Below are positions 1 through 8,331 of a stretch of DNA of 64,000 nt, one piece after another. Origin of the DNA: JAEUHO01 sp046350655 (GTDB taxonomy: Bacteria > Planctomycetota > PLA2 > JAEUHO01); NCBI GenBank assembly GCA_046350655.1, contig JAXMAB010000011.1, forward strand, positions 62,001-126,000. Direction: 5' to 3'. The position numbers and the translations under genes are program-made. Each line of letters starts with the position of its first letter. The first letter of the stretch is position 1. The notes beneath the pieces were generated by a model that worked only from the letters and a program-made list of their open reading frames with translations, did not search any database and was not told the DNA's origin.

Positions 1-500
1 AACTCGAGCAGCGGTGGTTCGGCGTCCCCACCGGCGACGACGTCGCCGTCCGTGTTGGTCGCGACGGACGCCGACTCCGGCGGCTGCAGGCCGGTGCGAG
101 CGAGCGCCAGGTAGAGCGCTTCGATCCCCTCGTTGATCGAGTTCGGGGGCTGCACGCGGAACGGCGCAGCCTCCGGGCCCTCCGTCGTGCCGGCCGAGAG
201 CCGGGACGGGGGCAAGGCTCCGAATCGCGCTTCCCACGCCTGGATCGCATCGCGGAGCCGGCGCAACCCTGATTGCGCCTGCGTTTCCGCGCGACGGCGC
301 AGGCTCGGTCGACCCGGCGTCAGGAGGACGACGATCGCCGGGAACCCCACGACGAGCACCGCGAAGACGATCGAACGCGTCCACCACGTCCACGGCCGGG
401 CCCGTCGTGCGCCATGTCCGCGGGCACGCCGAACGCGAACGGGGCTCGCGGCGACGACGTCGCAGGGCCCGGAAGCGGCGGGGGTGTTCGCCGGCGGCAC
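1..500 (-). CDS. Membrane-anchored pseudopilin-like protein (3' part beyond window)
   Basis: The reading frame is open from position 500 off the left edge. The start is a GTG at 500, six bases after a clean AGGAGG ribosome site. The protein begins with a proline/arginine-rich stretch, then a hydrophobic segment around residues 50-65 (SIVFAVLVVGFPAIVVLL). A helical region follows, with the phrases AIQAWEARFGALPPSRL and NSINEGIEALYLAL. These resemble the region after the N-terminal helix of GspG-type pseudopilins, which reads like a short peptide chain with a tyrosine/proline-rich turn. A canonical prepilin cleavage site (G before FTLIE) is not visible, so the pseudopilin assignment is an inference. 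It could instead be an unrelated single-pass membrane protein. It is transcribed away from the dus gene region. Confidence 0.5.
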   Translation of the reverse strand, partial: MPPANTPAASGPCDVVAASPVRVRRARGHGARRARPWTWWTRSIVFAVLVVGFPAIVVLLTPGRPSLRRRAETQAQSGLRRLRDAIQAWEARFGALPPSRLSAGTTEGPEAAPFRVQPPNSINEGIEALYLALARTGLQPPESASVATNTDGDVVAGGDAEPPLLE

Positions 501-626
501 GACGTGCCTCCTCGGGGTCTTCTCGGCGCCGCACGGCGCCCTCTCGTGGAGCCCACCCCGTCGCGGTGGGCATCCCGATTCTCCCACGCCGTGCACGCCC
601 GTGGGCGCCCGCCCCCGCGCCGGCCG

Positions 627-642
627 CCGGGCCTCGCGTCCC
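627..642 (-). repeat. Dispersed palindromic repeat, copy at the dus stop codon
   Basis: Reads GGGACGCGAGGCCCGG on the minus strand and overlaps the last base of the dus stop codon (642-644). It is a half-element of the family found throughout the window. Confidence 0.7.
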
Positions 643-1757
643 TACGCGCGGGACGCGGATCCGGGATCCCCGACGCCGAAGTCCGTCGCCGCGGCGGCGA
701 CCGGACCGTCCGACGGCGGCCGCTGCGACACCACCCCCACCCACTCGTCGCCCCAGACGCCCTCGGCGTCGTCGGCGTACCAGCGCGCGAGGACCGCCTC
801 GATGTCGGCCACGCGGTTCACGCGGCCGAACGCGTTGCGCACGTCCGCGTGCCGCGGGTGCAGCCGCGCGTACTTCACGAGGTGCTTGCGGAGGCGCGGG
901 GTCGGGTCGTCGTCGCCGTGGACCTCGCGCGCGAGGCGGAGGTGCTCCGTGAGCACCTCGCGTTGCGCGGGGAGCCGCGGGGGCGCGGGATGCGGCTCGC
1001 CGCGGAGGAGCGCGGCCGCGTTCGCGAAGATCCACGGGTTGCCGATGGCGCCGCGGGCGACCGACACGCCGTCGACGCCGGTCTCGGCGAGCATGCGGAC
1101 GCAGTCCGTCGCGGTGAAGAGGTCGCCGCTGCCGAGGATCGTGCGGTCGGGGTAGGCGGCCTTCGCCTCCTTCACGAACGCCCACCGGCTCGCGCCGACG
1201 TAGCCCTGCTCGACGGTGCGCCCGTGGAGCGTGACGGCCGCCGCGCCGAGCCGGAAGACGCCGTCGAGGATCTCGAGGCACTTCTCGCGGCTCTCGTCGG
1301 AGCCGTCGATCCCGCGGCGCATCTTCACGGTGACGGGCACGTGCGGGGGCACGGTCTCGCGCACGCGCGCGACGATCTCGAGGGCGTTCGTGGGCTGCGC
1401 GAGGTGGTACCCGCCGCGGCAGCCCCCCACCGCCGACTTCGACGGGCAGCCGAAGTTGACGTCGATGACGTCGAAGCCGGCCTCGACCAGCCGCCGCGCG
1501 GCGGCCTGGAACTGGAGCGGGTCCGAGCCCATCAACTGCCCGCCGACGGGGTGGTCGTCGTCGGCGAGCCTCAGGTGCCGCCGCACGAACGTCTCGCTGC
1601 GGGCCTCGACGGCGAACCGGTCGATCAGCACCTCGGCGAGCGCGTACGCGGCGCCGAAGCGCCGGGCGAGCCTTCGCATGGGCCCGTCGCTGTAGCCCGA
1701 CAGCGCCGCCTGGGCGAGCGGCGAGGCGGTCCGAACGGGGCCGACGACGAGGGACAC
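642..1757 (-). CDS. dus: tRNA-dihydrouridine synthase (Dus family)
   Basis: FMN-dependent enzyme that reduces uridine to dihydrouridine in the D-loop of tRNA in the cytoplasm. The barrel is recognisable: a start resembling LAQAALSGYSDGPMR, VGGQLMGSDP, and the catalytic-cysteine segment DVIDVNFGCPSKSAVGGCRGG. Further on are VTVKMRRGID, AAVTLHGRTVEQGY, IGSGDL-type (LGSGDLFTATD) and SVARGAIGNPWIF, which line the FMN and active site. Length of about 371 residues is slightly above the family norm because of a C-terminal extension. The start is taken as GTG at 1757 because no in-frame ATG lies nearby; a GGAGG sits rather far upstream, so the start is uncertain. Which Dus subtype it is (A, B or C) cannot be fixed by eye, although the CPSKSAVGGC segment fits DusB-like members. 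Confidence 0.9.
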   Translation of the reverse strand: MSLVVGPVRTASPLAQAALSGYSDGPMRRLARRFGAAYALAEVLIDRFAVEARSETFVRRHLRLADDDHPVGGQLMGSDPLQFQAAARRLVEAGFDVIDVNFGCPSKSAVGGCRGGYHLAQPTNALEIVARVRETVPPHVPVTVKMRRGIDGSDESREKCLEILDGVFRLGAAAVTLHGRTVEQGYVGASRWAFVKEAKAAYPDRTILGSGDLFTATDCVRMLAETGVDGVSVARGAIGNPWIFANAAALLRGEPHPAPPRLPAQREVLTEHLRLAREVHGDDDPTPRLRKHLVKYARLHPRHADVRNAFGRVNRVADIEAVLARWYADDAEGVWGDEWVGVVSQRPPSDGPVAAAATDFGVGDPGSASRA

Positions 1758-1779
1758 GTCGCGAGTATGGCGACCTCCT

Positions 1780-1827
1780 CCCCCGACCGGAAGCCCGCCC
1801 GGGACCGCGAGGCCCGGCCCGCGGCGG
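1780..1827. repeat. 48-bp intergenic repeat, copy 1
   Basis: Identical over 48 bases to 5660-5707. It contains the family core GGGACCGCGAGGCCCGG at 1801-1817 and continues GCCCGCGGCGG. It sits between the HEAT gene stop (1873) and the dus start (1757), both minus strand, and so just after a gene end. Confidence 0.85.
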
Positions 1828-1872
1828 GGTCGGTCCGCCGAGTTCGGTGCGGAGTCACCCCCGTCCGACGGC

Positions 1873-4800
1873 TCATTCCGGCGCGGGCAGGAACCGACCG
1901 AGGTGAGGACTCCACACCCAGTCGCCCGCGGCGAGGTCCATCCAGTCGGCAACGAACGCCGAGAGCGGGCCACCCACGCCCTGCTGATGCCGGTCGTACA
2001 GATCGGGCATGCCGTAGTTTCCCTCGAACGCGTCGTGCGCGAGACCGTCGCTGATGCGGCAACAGTTGCTGTCGAGGTCCTCGGCCCAGTGCGGGAGCGT
2101 CGAGGGGTCGCGGCCGAGCGTCTGGAGCCAGGGCTCGAAATGGTAGTGGACCCACTTGTAGCGCGCGGCCCGCATCGCGGACCAGAACGCGGCCCGGGCC
2201 TCGCGGTCCCCCGCCGCGGCCGCCCGCCCGATCCGCTTCCAGACCGGGCGCTCCCCGGGCCCGGGGAGCTTCTCCGGATGGAGGTAGGCCGCGCGCAGGG
2301 GACCGAGGTCGCCACGAAGCACCGCGGCGACGACTTCGGCCTGCCGCTCCGCCGGGACGTCGTCGTCCTTCTCGACGTCCACCCAGGCCTCGTCGGGCCA
2401 CCCCAACGCGACGACGAGGGCCCGGAGCAACTCGTTCCGATCTTCGTGGTTCGGGGGCAAGGCCTCGATCCACGCCCGCAGCGCCTGGACGACCTCCGGC
2501 AGCCGAATGCGCGCGGCCGTGTCGAGATCGGCGTACTGGGAACCGCGTTCGCCCCCGGGCGCGCGCAACCATGGCAGCAACATCGCCAGACTCGGCCGGT
2601 CCCCGAGCCGGAGCAGCGCGCCGCGCGCGACCTGCGCCACTTCCATCGTCACCGGCGGCGCCGCCCACCGGCGGAGCAAGGCCGTCGTGCGTACGGGTTC
2701 GGCCCCGAGGAGGAACCCGATCGTCTCGTCGAGGACCTCGTCGTTCCACCAAGGACCCGGCTCCTCCTCCAGGAGCGACGGCGGCGAGGCATCGGCCTCG
2801 AGCAACTCGAGCAGGCGCGTGGCGACACGGCGCGTGCGCAGCCCCGGGACCCGGACGGCCGCGGTCGCCAACGCCTGCGCCGAGGGGACGGCGCGAACGA
2901 CCTCGGCTTCGAGCCCGAGGAGCGCGTCGGGCGGGACCCGAACACCCAGTCGGTAGGCGTTCTCGACGAGGGCGCGCGCCCCGCCGGTCGCGCCGTCCCA
3001 CACGACGAGGTCCTTCTCGGCGAGCAGGCGCGCACAGAGCGCGCGGGCGCCTGCCCGCGGGGCGACCGCAACCAGCAGCGTCCACGCATCCCAGTCCTCA
3101 CGGCTGCGCTCCACGAGGGTGCGGATCGCCGCGGCCCCGGCCGGCCCGCCCCGGCGCGCGATCGCCGCCGCCGCGACCAAGGCCGTGGTCTCGTCGGTGT
3201 CGCCCCCTGTGGCCACGCCGGTCAGGAACTCGAGGGACGCGTCGTCCCCGAGGCGGCCGAGCGCCCCGAGCAGGACCCAGGCGTCCGCGTACTCGGTGTG
3301 CGACCACTTCGGGCGCGTCTCGACGATCTTCCGCGCGCACGCGAGCAGCGTCGGCGCATCGCCGGCCCGCGGCGTGAACTCTCGCACGAGCCAGAGTCCC
3401 GGCGCGCCGAGCCCGAAGGTCGAGTCCTCGAGGCAGTCGCGCACGGCGCGGCGGGCGAGGTCGCCGTCGCCGGCGGCGGGCACGTCGTCGGGGGCGCGCC
3501 ACCCCATCCGCTCGCGCGCATAGCGGAGCGTCCGGTCGTCGGGTTGCCAGAGCTCGCCGACGTGCTCGAGGACCTCCGGCTCCTCGACGCGGTCGAACCA
3601 CGCGAGGAACGGGAGCATCTCGGCGCGCGACATCCGGTGGAAGTTGCCGTAGATCGACGAACGCGCGTCGGACGTCGCGCGCATCCGCGCCGCGTAGACG
3701 ACGCAGGCCGGGACCTCGCTCGTGCCCACGAGATACCGGAGCGTCCCGAACTCGACGGGCGAACCGTCGCGCACGCCTTCCGGGAGCACGAGCTCCATCA
3801 CGCGTTCGGCCTCGACCACGTCCACGTCGTCGGCTTCGAGGGCCGCGGCCGCGACGACCGCGATCGCGGGGTCCTTCGCCCAGATGGCGCGGCGCAGGCG
3901 CTCGAGGCGGACCGCCTCGGCCCGAGCCGCGGCCGCCTCATCGTCGTCGTGCGTCCGCCACGCCGGGGTCACGACCTCGTGGACCTCTTCGGCGGTCGGG
4001 AACGGACCGGTCGCCCCGACGTCGAGCACGGGAAGCCGGGCCTCGTAGGCTGCCTGGTCGATCCCTCGCGCTTCGCCCAGGGCCCACGCGGCGGCCCACG
4101 CGGCGTAGGCCCGCACGCGGGCCGACGGCGCCGCCGTCGCCGCCAGGAGCGGCTCCGAGAGCCCGATCCGGCCGAGCGCGAGCGCGGCATGCGCGATCAC
4201 GCAGAGTCGGCGGTCCCCCAGCGCCGCGAGCAGCGCCGGCGCGGCGGGTGCCGCGCCCCGGCCGACGTGGAACAGGCACCGGGCCGCGATCTCGCGCACG
4301 TTCGGGTCCGGATCGGCGAGCATCGCCACGAGCGCCGGGACGGCCGGCGCGCCTCCGGCGCCCAGCTCCTCGAACAGCAGCAAGCCGTGGTGCAGGGCCG
4401 CGTACCCGCCCGCGCGCATCCGCTCCGCGGCGGCCGCGGCGCCGGCGCCCCCCGCCGTGGTGAGTGCGCGGCGCGCTTCGGTCGACGTCGGCAGGGACGG
4501 GTCGTCGAGGAACCGCGCCGCACGGTCAGGCACGGCGCCGCGCCGGCCCAGCGCGCGCAGCGCCGCGCGGCGGACGCGCGGGTTCGGGTCGTCGAGCCCG
4601 CGCACGAGCCGCGGGACGACGTCGCCGGACGCGCGGTCGAGCGCGAGCACGGCGGCGATCCGGACGTCCCGCTCCGGGTCCGCGAGCGCGCGATCGAGCG
4701 CCGCGAGGTCGTCCGGCCCCGCCCCGAGGCCGAGCACGGCGTCCACACGATCGATCGTCGGCATCGCGAGCGCGGGCTCGGCGAGCGCGGGATCCGGCGG

Positions 4801-5547
4801 CCGCGGCGGCTCGGGGGCGGCCTCGCCCGGTGGCGAAGGCGGGGTCGTCGGGCCGGCGGGCGGGGTCGCGGGCGGCGGCGGCTCGACCTTCGGCGGCGGC
4901 GGGTCGAGCACCGCGAGCGTCGCGTCGAGCTCGCGGCGCTTCTCCTTCAGCGCGGCCGCGGCGGCCCAGATCACGGCGATCGTCAACGGGTCCGCGTCGT
5001 CGTCGTCCACCTCGGGCATCGGCTCGGCGTGGGCGGCGACCGCCTTCGCGCGGATCACGTCGAGCAGCGGCTTCGCGAGGTCCTTGCCGAGCCGACGCGT
5101 CGCCGCGACGGCCTCGAGCACGGTCTCGGGATCGGCGTCGTCGAGCGCCCGCCGCAGCCGAGGCACCGCCTCCGCTCCGAAGGACGACAGCGCCCAGGCG
5201 GCGGCAGCGCGCACGGGGGGCGCCGGGTCCGCAAGCGCGCCGTCGAGGGTCGGCCATGCGGCCGCACCGGCCCGCCGCAGCCACCACGCGGCCTCGTAGC
5301 GGACGCAGCGTTCGGGGTCGCGCAGACCACGCGCGACGACGTCGGGCGCCGCGCCGCCCTTCCCGAGCGCGACCACGGCCGCGTACCGCACGCCGCGGTC
5401 GGGATCCTCGAGCAGCCGCTCCATGCGTGCGATCGCCCGCGGCGCGATGCCGTCCGACGCCGGGTCCTCCGGCGCCGCGGTCCCGGTGCCGCCCGTGAAC
5501 CCGAGGCACACGATGCCGATCCACGCGAGGCGAGACACCCGACGCAT
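1873..5547 (-). CDS. Large secreted HEAT-repeat protein
   Basis: Predicted 1224 residues. The ATG at 5547 gives a good signal peptide (MRRVSRLAWIGIVCLGFTGG, then GTAAPE), so it is preferred over an in-frame ATG 57 bases upstream. Residues from about 40 to 500 are tandem HEAT/PBS-lyase-type helical repeats of the pattern DPDxxVRxAAxxALGxxG. They are interrupted by a proline-rich linker (PPPPKVEPPPPATPPAG) near residue 240. The C-terminal half has weaker helical repeats and ends in a domain with WVHYHFEPWLQTLGRDP and DWVWSPHLGRFLPAPE. HEAT repeats are protein-interaction scaffolds and no enzymatic motif is visible. The signal peptide implies a periplasmic or surface role. Specific function is unknown. 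Confidence 0.8.
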   Translation of the reverse strand: MRRVSRLAWIGIVCLGFTGGTGTAAPEDPASDGIAPRAIARMERLLEDPDRGVRYAAVVALGKGGAAPDVVARGLRDPERCVRYEAAWWLRRAGAAAWPTLDGALADPAPPVRAAAAWALSSFGAEAVPRLRRALDDADPETVLEAVAATRRLGKDLAKPLLDVIRAKAVAAHAEPMPEVDDDDADPLTIAVIWAAAAALKEKRRELDATLAVLDPPPPKVEPPPPATPPAGPTTPPSPPGEAAPEPPRPPDPALAEPALAMPTIDRVDAVLGLGAGPDDLAALDRALADPERDVRIAAVLALDRASGDVVPRLVRGLDDPNPRVRRAALRALGRRGAVPDRAARFLDDPSLPTSTEARRALTTAGGAGAAAAAERMRAGGYAALHHGLLLFEELGAGGAPAVPALVAMLADPDPNVREIAARCLFHVGRGAAPAAPALLAALGDRRLCVIAHAALALGRIGLSEPLLAATAAPSARVRAYAAWAAAWALGEARGIDQAAYEARLPVLDVGATGPFPTAEEVHEVVTPAWRTHDDDEAAAARAEAVRLERLRRAIWAKDPAIAVVAAAALEADDVDVVEAERVMELVLPEGVRDGSPVEFGTLRYLVGTSEVPACVVYAARMRATSDARSSIYGNFHRMSRAEMLPFLAWFDRVEEPEVLEHVGELWQPDDRTLRYARERMGWRAPDDVPAAGDGDLARRAVRDCLEDSTFGLGAPGLWLVREFTPRAGDAPTLLACARKIVETRPKWSHTEYADAWVLLGALGRLGDDASLEFLTGVATGGDTDETTALVAAAAIARRGGPAGAAAIRTLVERSREDWDAWTLLVAVAPRAGARALCARLLAEKDLVVWDGATGGARALVENAYRLGVRVPPDALLGLEAEVVRAVPSAQALATAAVRVPGLRTRRVATRLLELLEADASPPSLLEEEPGPWWNDEVLDETIGFLLGAEPVRTTALLRRWAAPPVTMEVAQVARGALLRLGDRPSLAMLLPWLRAPGGERGSQYADLDTAARIRLPEVVQALRAWIEALPPNHEDRNELLRALVVALGWPDEAWVDVEKDDDVPAERQAEVVAAVLRGDLGPLRAAYLHPEKLPGPGERPVWKRIGRAAAAGDREARAAFWSAMRAARYKWVHYHFEPWLQTLGRDPSTLPHWAEDLDSNCCRISDGLAHDAFEGNYGMPDLYDRHQQGVGGPLSAFVADWMDLAAGDWVWSPHLGRFLPAPE

Positions 5548-5659
5548 CGCCGGACCGTACCACGTCGCCGCGGGCCCTGGCGTGGCCGATCCACGCAGCC
5601 GCACGCACCAACGTACGGCCGTCCACTCCCGGGTACGCCGGACCGACTCCTAGGCCCGC

Positions 5660-5707
5660 CCCCCGACCGGAAGCCCGCCCGGGACCGCGAGGCCCGGCCC
5701 GCGGCGG
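5660..5707. repeat. 48-bp intergenic repeat, copy 2
   Basis: Identical over 48 bases to 1780-1827, with core GGGACCGCGAGGCCCGG at 5681-5697. It lies about 20 bases after the stop codon of the minus-strand NtrC-type gene (stop at 5727). Confidence 0.85.
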
Positions 5708-5726
5708 CGAGCGCGGCGACCCGGCG

Positions 5727-7082
5727 CTACTCGATCCCGTACTCCTTCATCTTCTCCCAGAGGTTCTTGCGGGAGATGCCCAGGACGGTCGCGGCCTGCG
5801 CGCGATGGCCCTGCACGGAGCGGAGCACGCGGCGGATGTGCTCGCTCTCGGCCTGGCGGACCACGTCCTTCAGCGCGACCAGCGCGTCGCCGTCGTGCTC
5901 GTCGCCCTTGCCCTTGCTGCGACGGCGGAGCGCGCTCTCGAGCAGCACGTCGCGCGAGAGGACGCGCGAGGGCGGCGCCAGCGCGATCGCGCGCTCGACC
6001 GCGTTCTCGAGCTCGCGAACGTTGCCCGGCCAGCGGTAGGCGGCGAGCTCCGCCATCACCTCGGGCGCCACCGTGTAGTCGAGGCCGCGCCCGTGCCGCC
6101 GGACGAAGAACTCGACGAGCAGCGGCACGTCGCCGTCGCGTTCGCGCAGCGCGGGGAGCGCCAGCGGGACCACGTTGAGGCGGTAGTAGAGGTCCTCGCG
6201 GAACTCGCCGTCCTCGCTGGCCTCCTGGAGGTCCACCTTCGTCGCCGCGACGACCCGGACGTCCACCTTGATCGGCTTCTCGCCGCCGAGCCGTTCGAAC
6301 TGCCGCTCCTGGAGCACGCGGAGCAGCTTCACCTGCGTCTCGAGCGGCATGTCGTCGATGTCGTCGAGGAAGATCGTCCCGCCGTCCGCGCGCTCGAACC
6401 GGCCGGCCTTGCGCTCCTTCGCGTCCGTGAACGCGCCGCGCTCGTGGCCGAAGATCTCGTCCTCGAGCAGCGGCGCCGGGATCGCCGCGCACGCCAGCGC
6501 CACGAAGGGCCCGTCGCGCCGGCGCGAGAGGTCGTGGATCGCCCGGGCCACACGCTCCTTGCCCGTGCCCGACTCCCCCGTGATCAGCACGTTCGCGTCG
6601 TTCTCGGCGACCGCCCGCACGCGCTCGATGACCCGCACCATCGACTCGCTCTTCCCGATGATGGCCTCGAGGGCCTTCTCGCGGTGCAGCGAGCGGCGCA
6701 GCTCGGCGTTCTCCTGCCGCAGCCGCCGCAGTTCCTCGATCTTGCGGAGCGTGACCAGGATCTGGTCGTCGTCGAACGGCTTCAGGATGTACTCGAACGC
6801 GCCCTTCTTGGTCGCGTCCACGGCGGACTCGATCGTCCCGTAGCCGGTCACGATCACGACCTCGGTCTCGGGCCGCGTCCGCTTCACCAGCTCGAGGATC
6901 TCGATGCCGCTCACCCCCGGCATCCGGATGTCGGTGATCACCACGTCGAACGGGGGGCCCGCGAGCGCGGCCGTGGCCTCCGTCCCGTCGCGGGCCAGCA
7001 CCACGGCGTGCCCGGCCTTCTCCAGGCAGTCGCGCAGCGTGATGGCGATGGTCCGTTCGTCGTCGGCGAGCAGGATGCGCAC
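5727..7082 (-). CDS. NtrC-family sigma-54-dependent response regulator
   Basis: Predicted 451 residues, GTG start (VRILLADDERTIAITL). Domain order: an N-terminal receiver (acidic DDE, phospho-acceptor in DVVITDIRMPG, KPFDDD near the end), a short coiled linker, then an AAA+ sigma-54 activator domain. That domain has Walker A GESGTGKE and Walker B IFLDDIDD. The sigma-54 contact loop reads GAFTDA instead of the usual GAFTGA. A Fis-type helix-turn-helix closes the protein (RAQAATVLGISRKNLWEKMKEYGIE). It should activate sigma-54 promoters when phosphorylated. It is divergent, by about 93 bp, from a gene encoding a degenerate histidine kinase, its likely partner. Confidence 0.92.
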   Translation of the reverse strand: MRILLADDERTIAITLRDCLEKAGHAVVLARDGTEATAALAGPPFDVVITDIRMPGVSGIEILELVKRTRPETEVVIVTGYGTIESAVDATKKGAFEYILKPFDDDQILVTLRKIEELRRLRQENAELRRSLHREKALEAIIGKSESMVRVIERVRAVAENDANVLITGESGTGKERVARAIHDLSRRRDGPFVALACAAIPAPLLEDEIFGHERGAFTDAKERKAGRFERADGGTIFLDDIDDMPLETQVKLLRVLQERQFERLGGEKPIKVDVRVVAATKVDLQEASEDGEFREDLYYRLNVVPLALPALRERDGDVPLLVEFFVRRHGRGLDYTVAPEVMAELAAYRWPGNVRELENAVERAIALAPPSRVLSRDVLLESALRRRSKGKGDEHDGDALVALKDVVRQAESEHIRRVLRSVQGHRAQAATVLGISRKNLWEKMKEYGIE

Positions 7083-7175
7083 GTGGGAGCCCCGGGGGGC
7101 CCGCGATTCTACGGGCGCGCCCCCGGAAACCGCCACGCGGACCACGCTTCCTTCGCCGTGGGGCCCCGGGAACCG

Positions 7176-8276
7176 ATGATGGGAGTGTCCCCGGAGCCCG
7201 TCCCGACCGTGACCGCCCGCCGCCGCGCCCTCGTCGTGCTGGCCGCGGGCCCCACGCGGGACGCCGTCCGGCGGCTCGTCGCCCCCCTCGTCGACGCCGT
7301 GGCCGTCGCGACCGACCCCTTCGACGGCACGGCCCGCTTCGCCGAGGCCCCCGCCGACCTCGTCATCGCGAGCCTCTCCGGCTGGCGCCGCAAGGACCTC
7401 GCCTTCGTCACGACGGTGCGGGCCCGCCGCCCGCACGCAGCCGTGCTGGTCCTGGTGCCGGAGGGCCGCCGGGCGCTGGCCGCGGATGCCCTGAGGGCCG
7501 GCGCCGACGCCGCCCTCCCCGAACCGGTCGACCTCGACGAACTCTCGCTCGCGGCCCGGCGCCTGCTCGACCGGCTCCCCGCGGCGGGGACGGGCCCGGA
7601 CGCTGCCCTCGCCCGCCTGGCGTCGCAGATCGGCCACGCGGTCAACAACCCCCTTCAGGTGATGTCGCTCCTCCTGGAGGACCCCGCGTCCGACGCGCGG
7701 GCCCCGCGGGGCCGCGACGCGCTCAAGGCCGAGATCGCCCGGGTGCGCGACGCGGTCGAGATCGTGGCGTCGTTCGGCCGCCTCGGCCCGCCCATGCCGA
7801 GCCCGTTCGACCTGGCGGCGCTCGTGACCGACCGGTGGGACCACTTCGCCCGGCGCGGTCTCGTGGGCCCCGCCCCCGCCCCCGCCGCGGCCCACAGGGC
7901 CGATGCGCCCCCTCCCCCCGTCGTCGAGGCCCTGGCCGATGCGGCCCAGGTCCGGGACGCGATCGACGCGATCGTCCGGTTCCTGGCGGCCGTCGCCCCC
8001 GCCCGGCCGGCCCCCCTGCGCCTCCTCGCCCGCCCCTCGACCGCCAAGGACGGCCGCGGCGTCGAGGTCGCCGCCCGGGTGGAGGGGCTCGAGCTGCCCG
8101 CCGAACGGATCACGGCGGCCCTCGGCGCGGTCCTCGAGGTGGACGACGCCGGCCGCACGCCGTTCCCGGGCCTCGCGTTGCCCGCGGCGGTCGCGGCCGC
8201 CCACGAAGGGGCGTTGGTCGCCCGGACGAGCCCCCGGGGCACGGTGCTGGCGCTGCGGCTCCCGGGCCGGCGCTGA
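7176..8276 (+). CDS. Degenerate histidine-kinase-like signalling protein
   Basis: Predicted 366 residues from ATG at 7176 (a second ATG follows immediately). Residues 10-120 have a receiver-like fold (RALVVLAAGPTRDAVRRLV, LADALRAGADAALPEPV-type end). The phospho-acceptor position reads DLVIASLSG, with serine where aspartate is expected. A dimerisation helix with a recognisable H-box follows (ASQIGHAVNNPLQVMSLLL). The C-terminal part has the outline of an ATPase domain, but the N-box asparagine and the DxGxG motif are not visible. It may therefore be a phosphatase, a scaffold or a pseudokinase. Its divergent position beside the NtrC-type gene suggests it acts on that regulator; this is inference. 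Confidence 0.65.
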   Translation: MMGVSPEPVPTVTARRRALVVLAAGPTRDAVRRLVAPLVDAVAVATDPFDGTARFAEAPADLVIASLSGWRRKDLAFVTTVRARRPHAAVLVLVPEGRRALAADALRAGADAALPEPVDLDELSLAARRLLDRLPAAGTGPDAALARLASQIGHAVNNPLQVMSLLLEDPASDARAPRGRDALKAEIARVRDAVEIVASFGRLGPPMPSPFDLAALVTDRWDHFARRGLVGPAPAPAAAHRADAPPPPVVEALADAAQVRDAIDAIVRFLAAVAPARPAPLRLLARPSTAKDGRGVEVAARVEGLELPAERITAALGAVLEVDDAGRTPFPGLALPAAVAAAHEGALVARTSPRGTVLALRLPGRR

Positions 8277-8331
8277 CCGGCGCGCGGGGGGTGCGGCGGG
8301 GCCCGCCGCCGCCCGATCTAGCCGTACTGAG

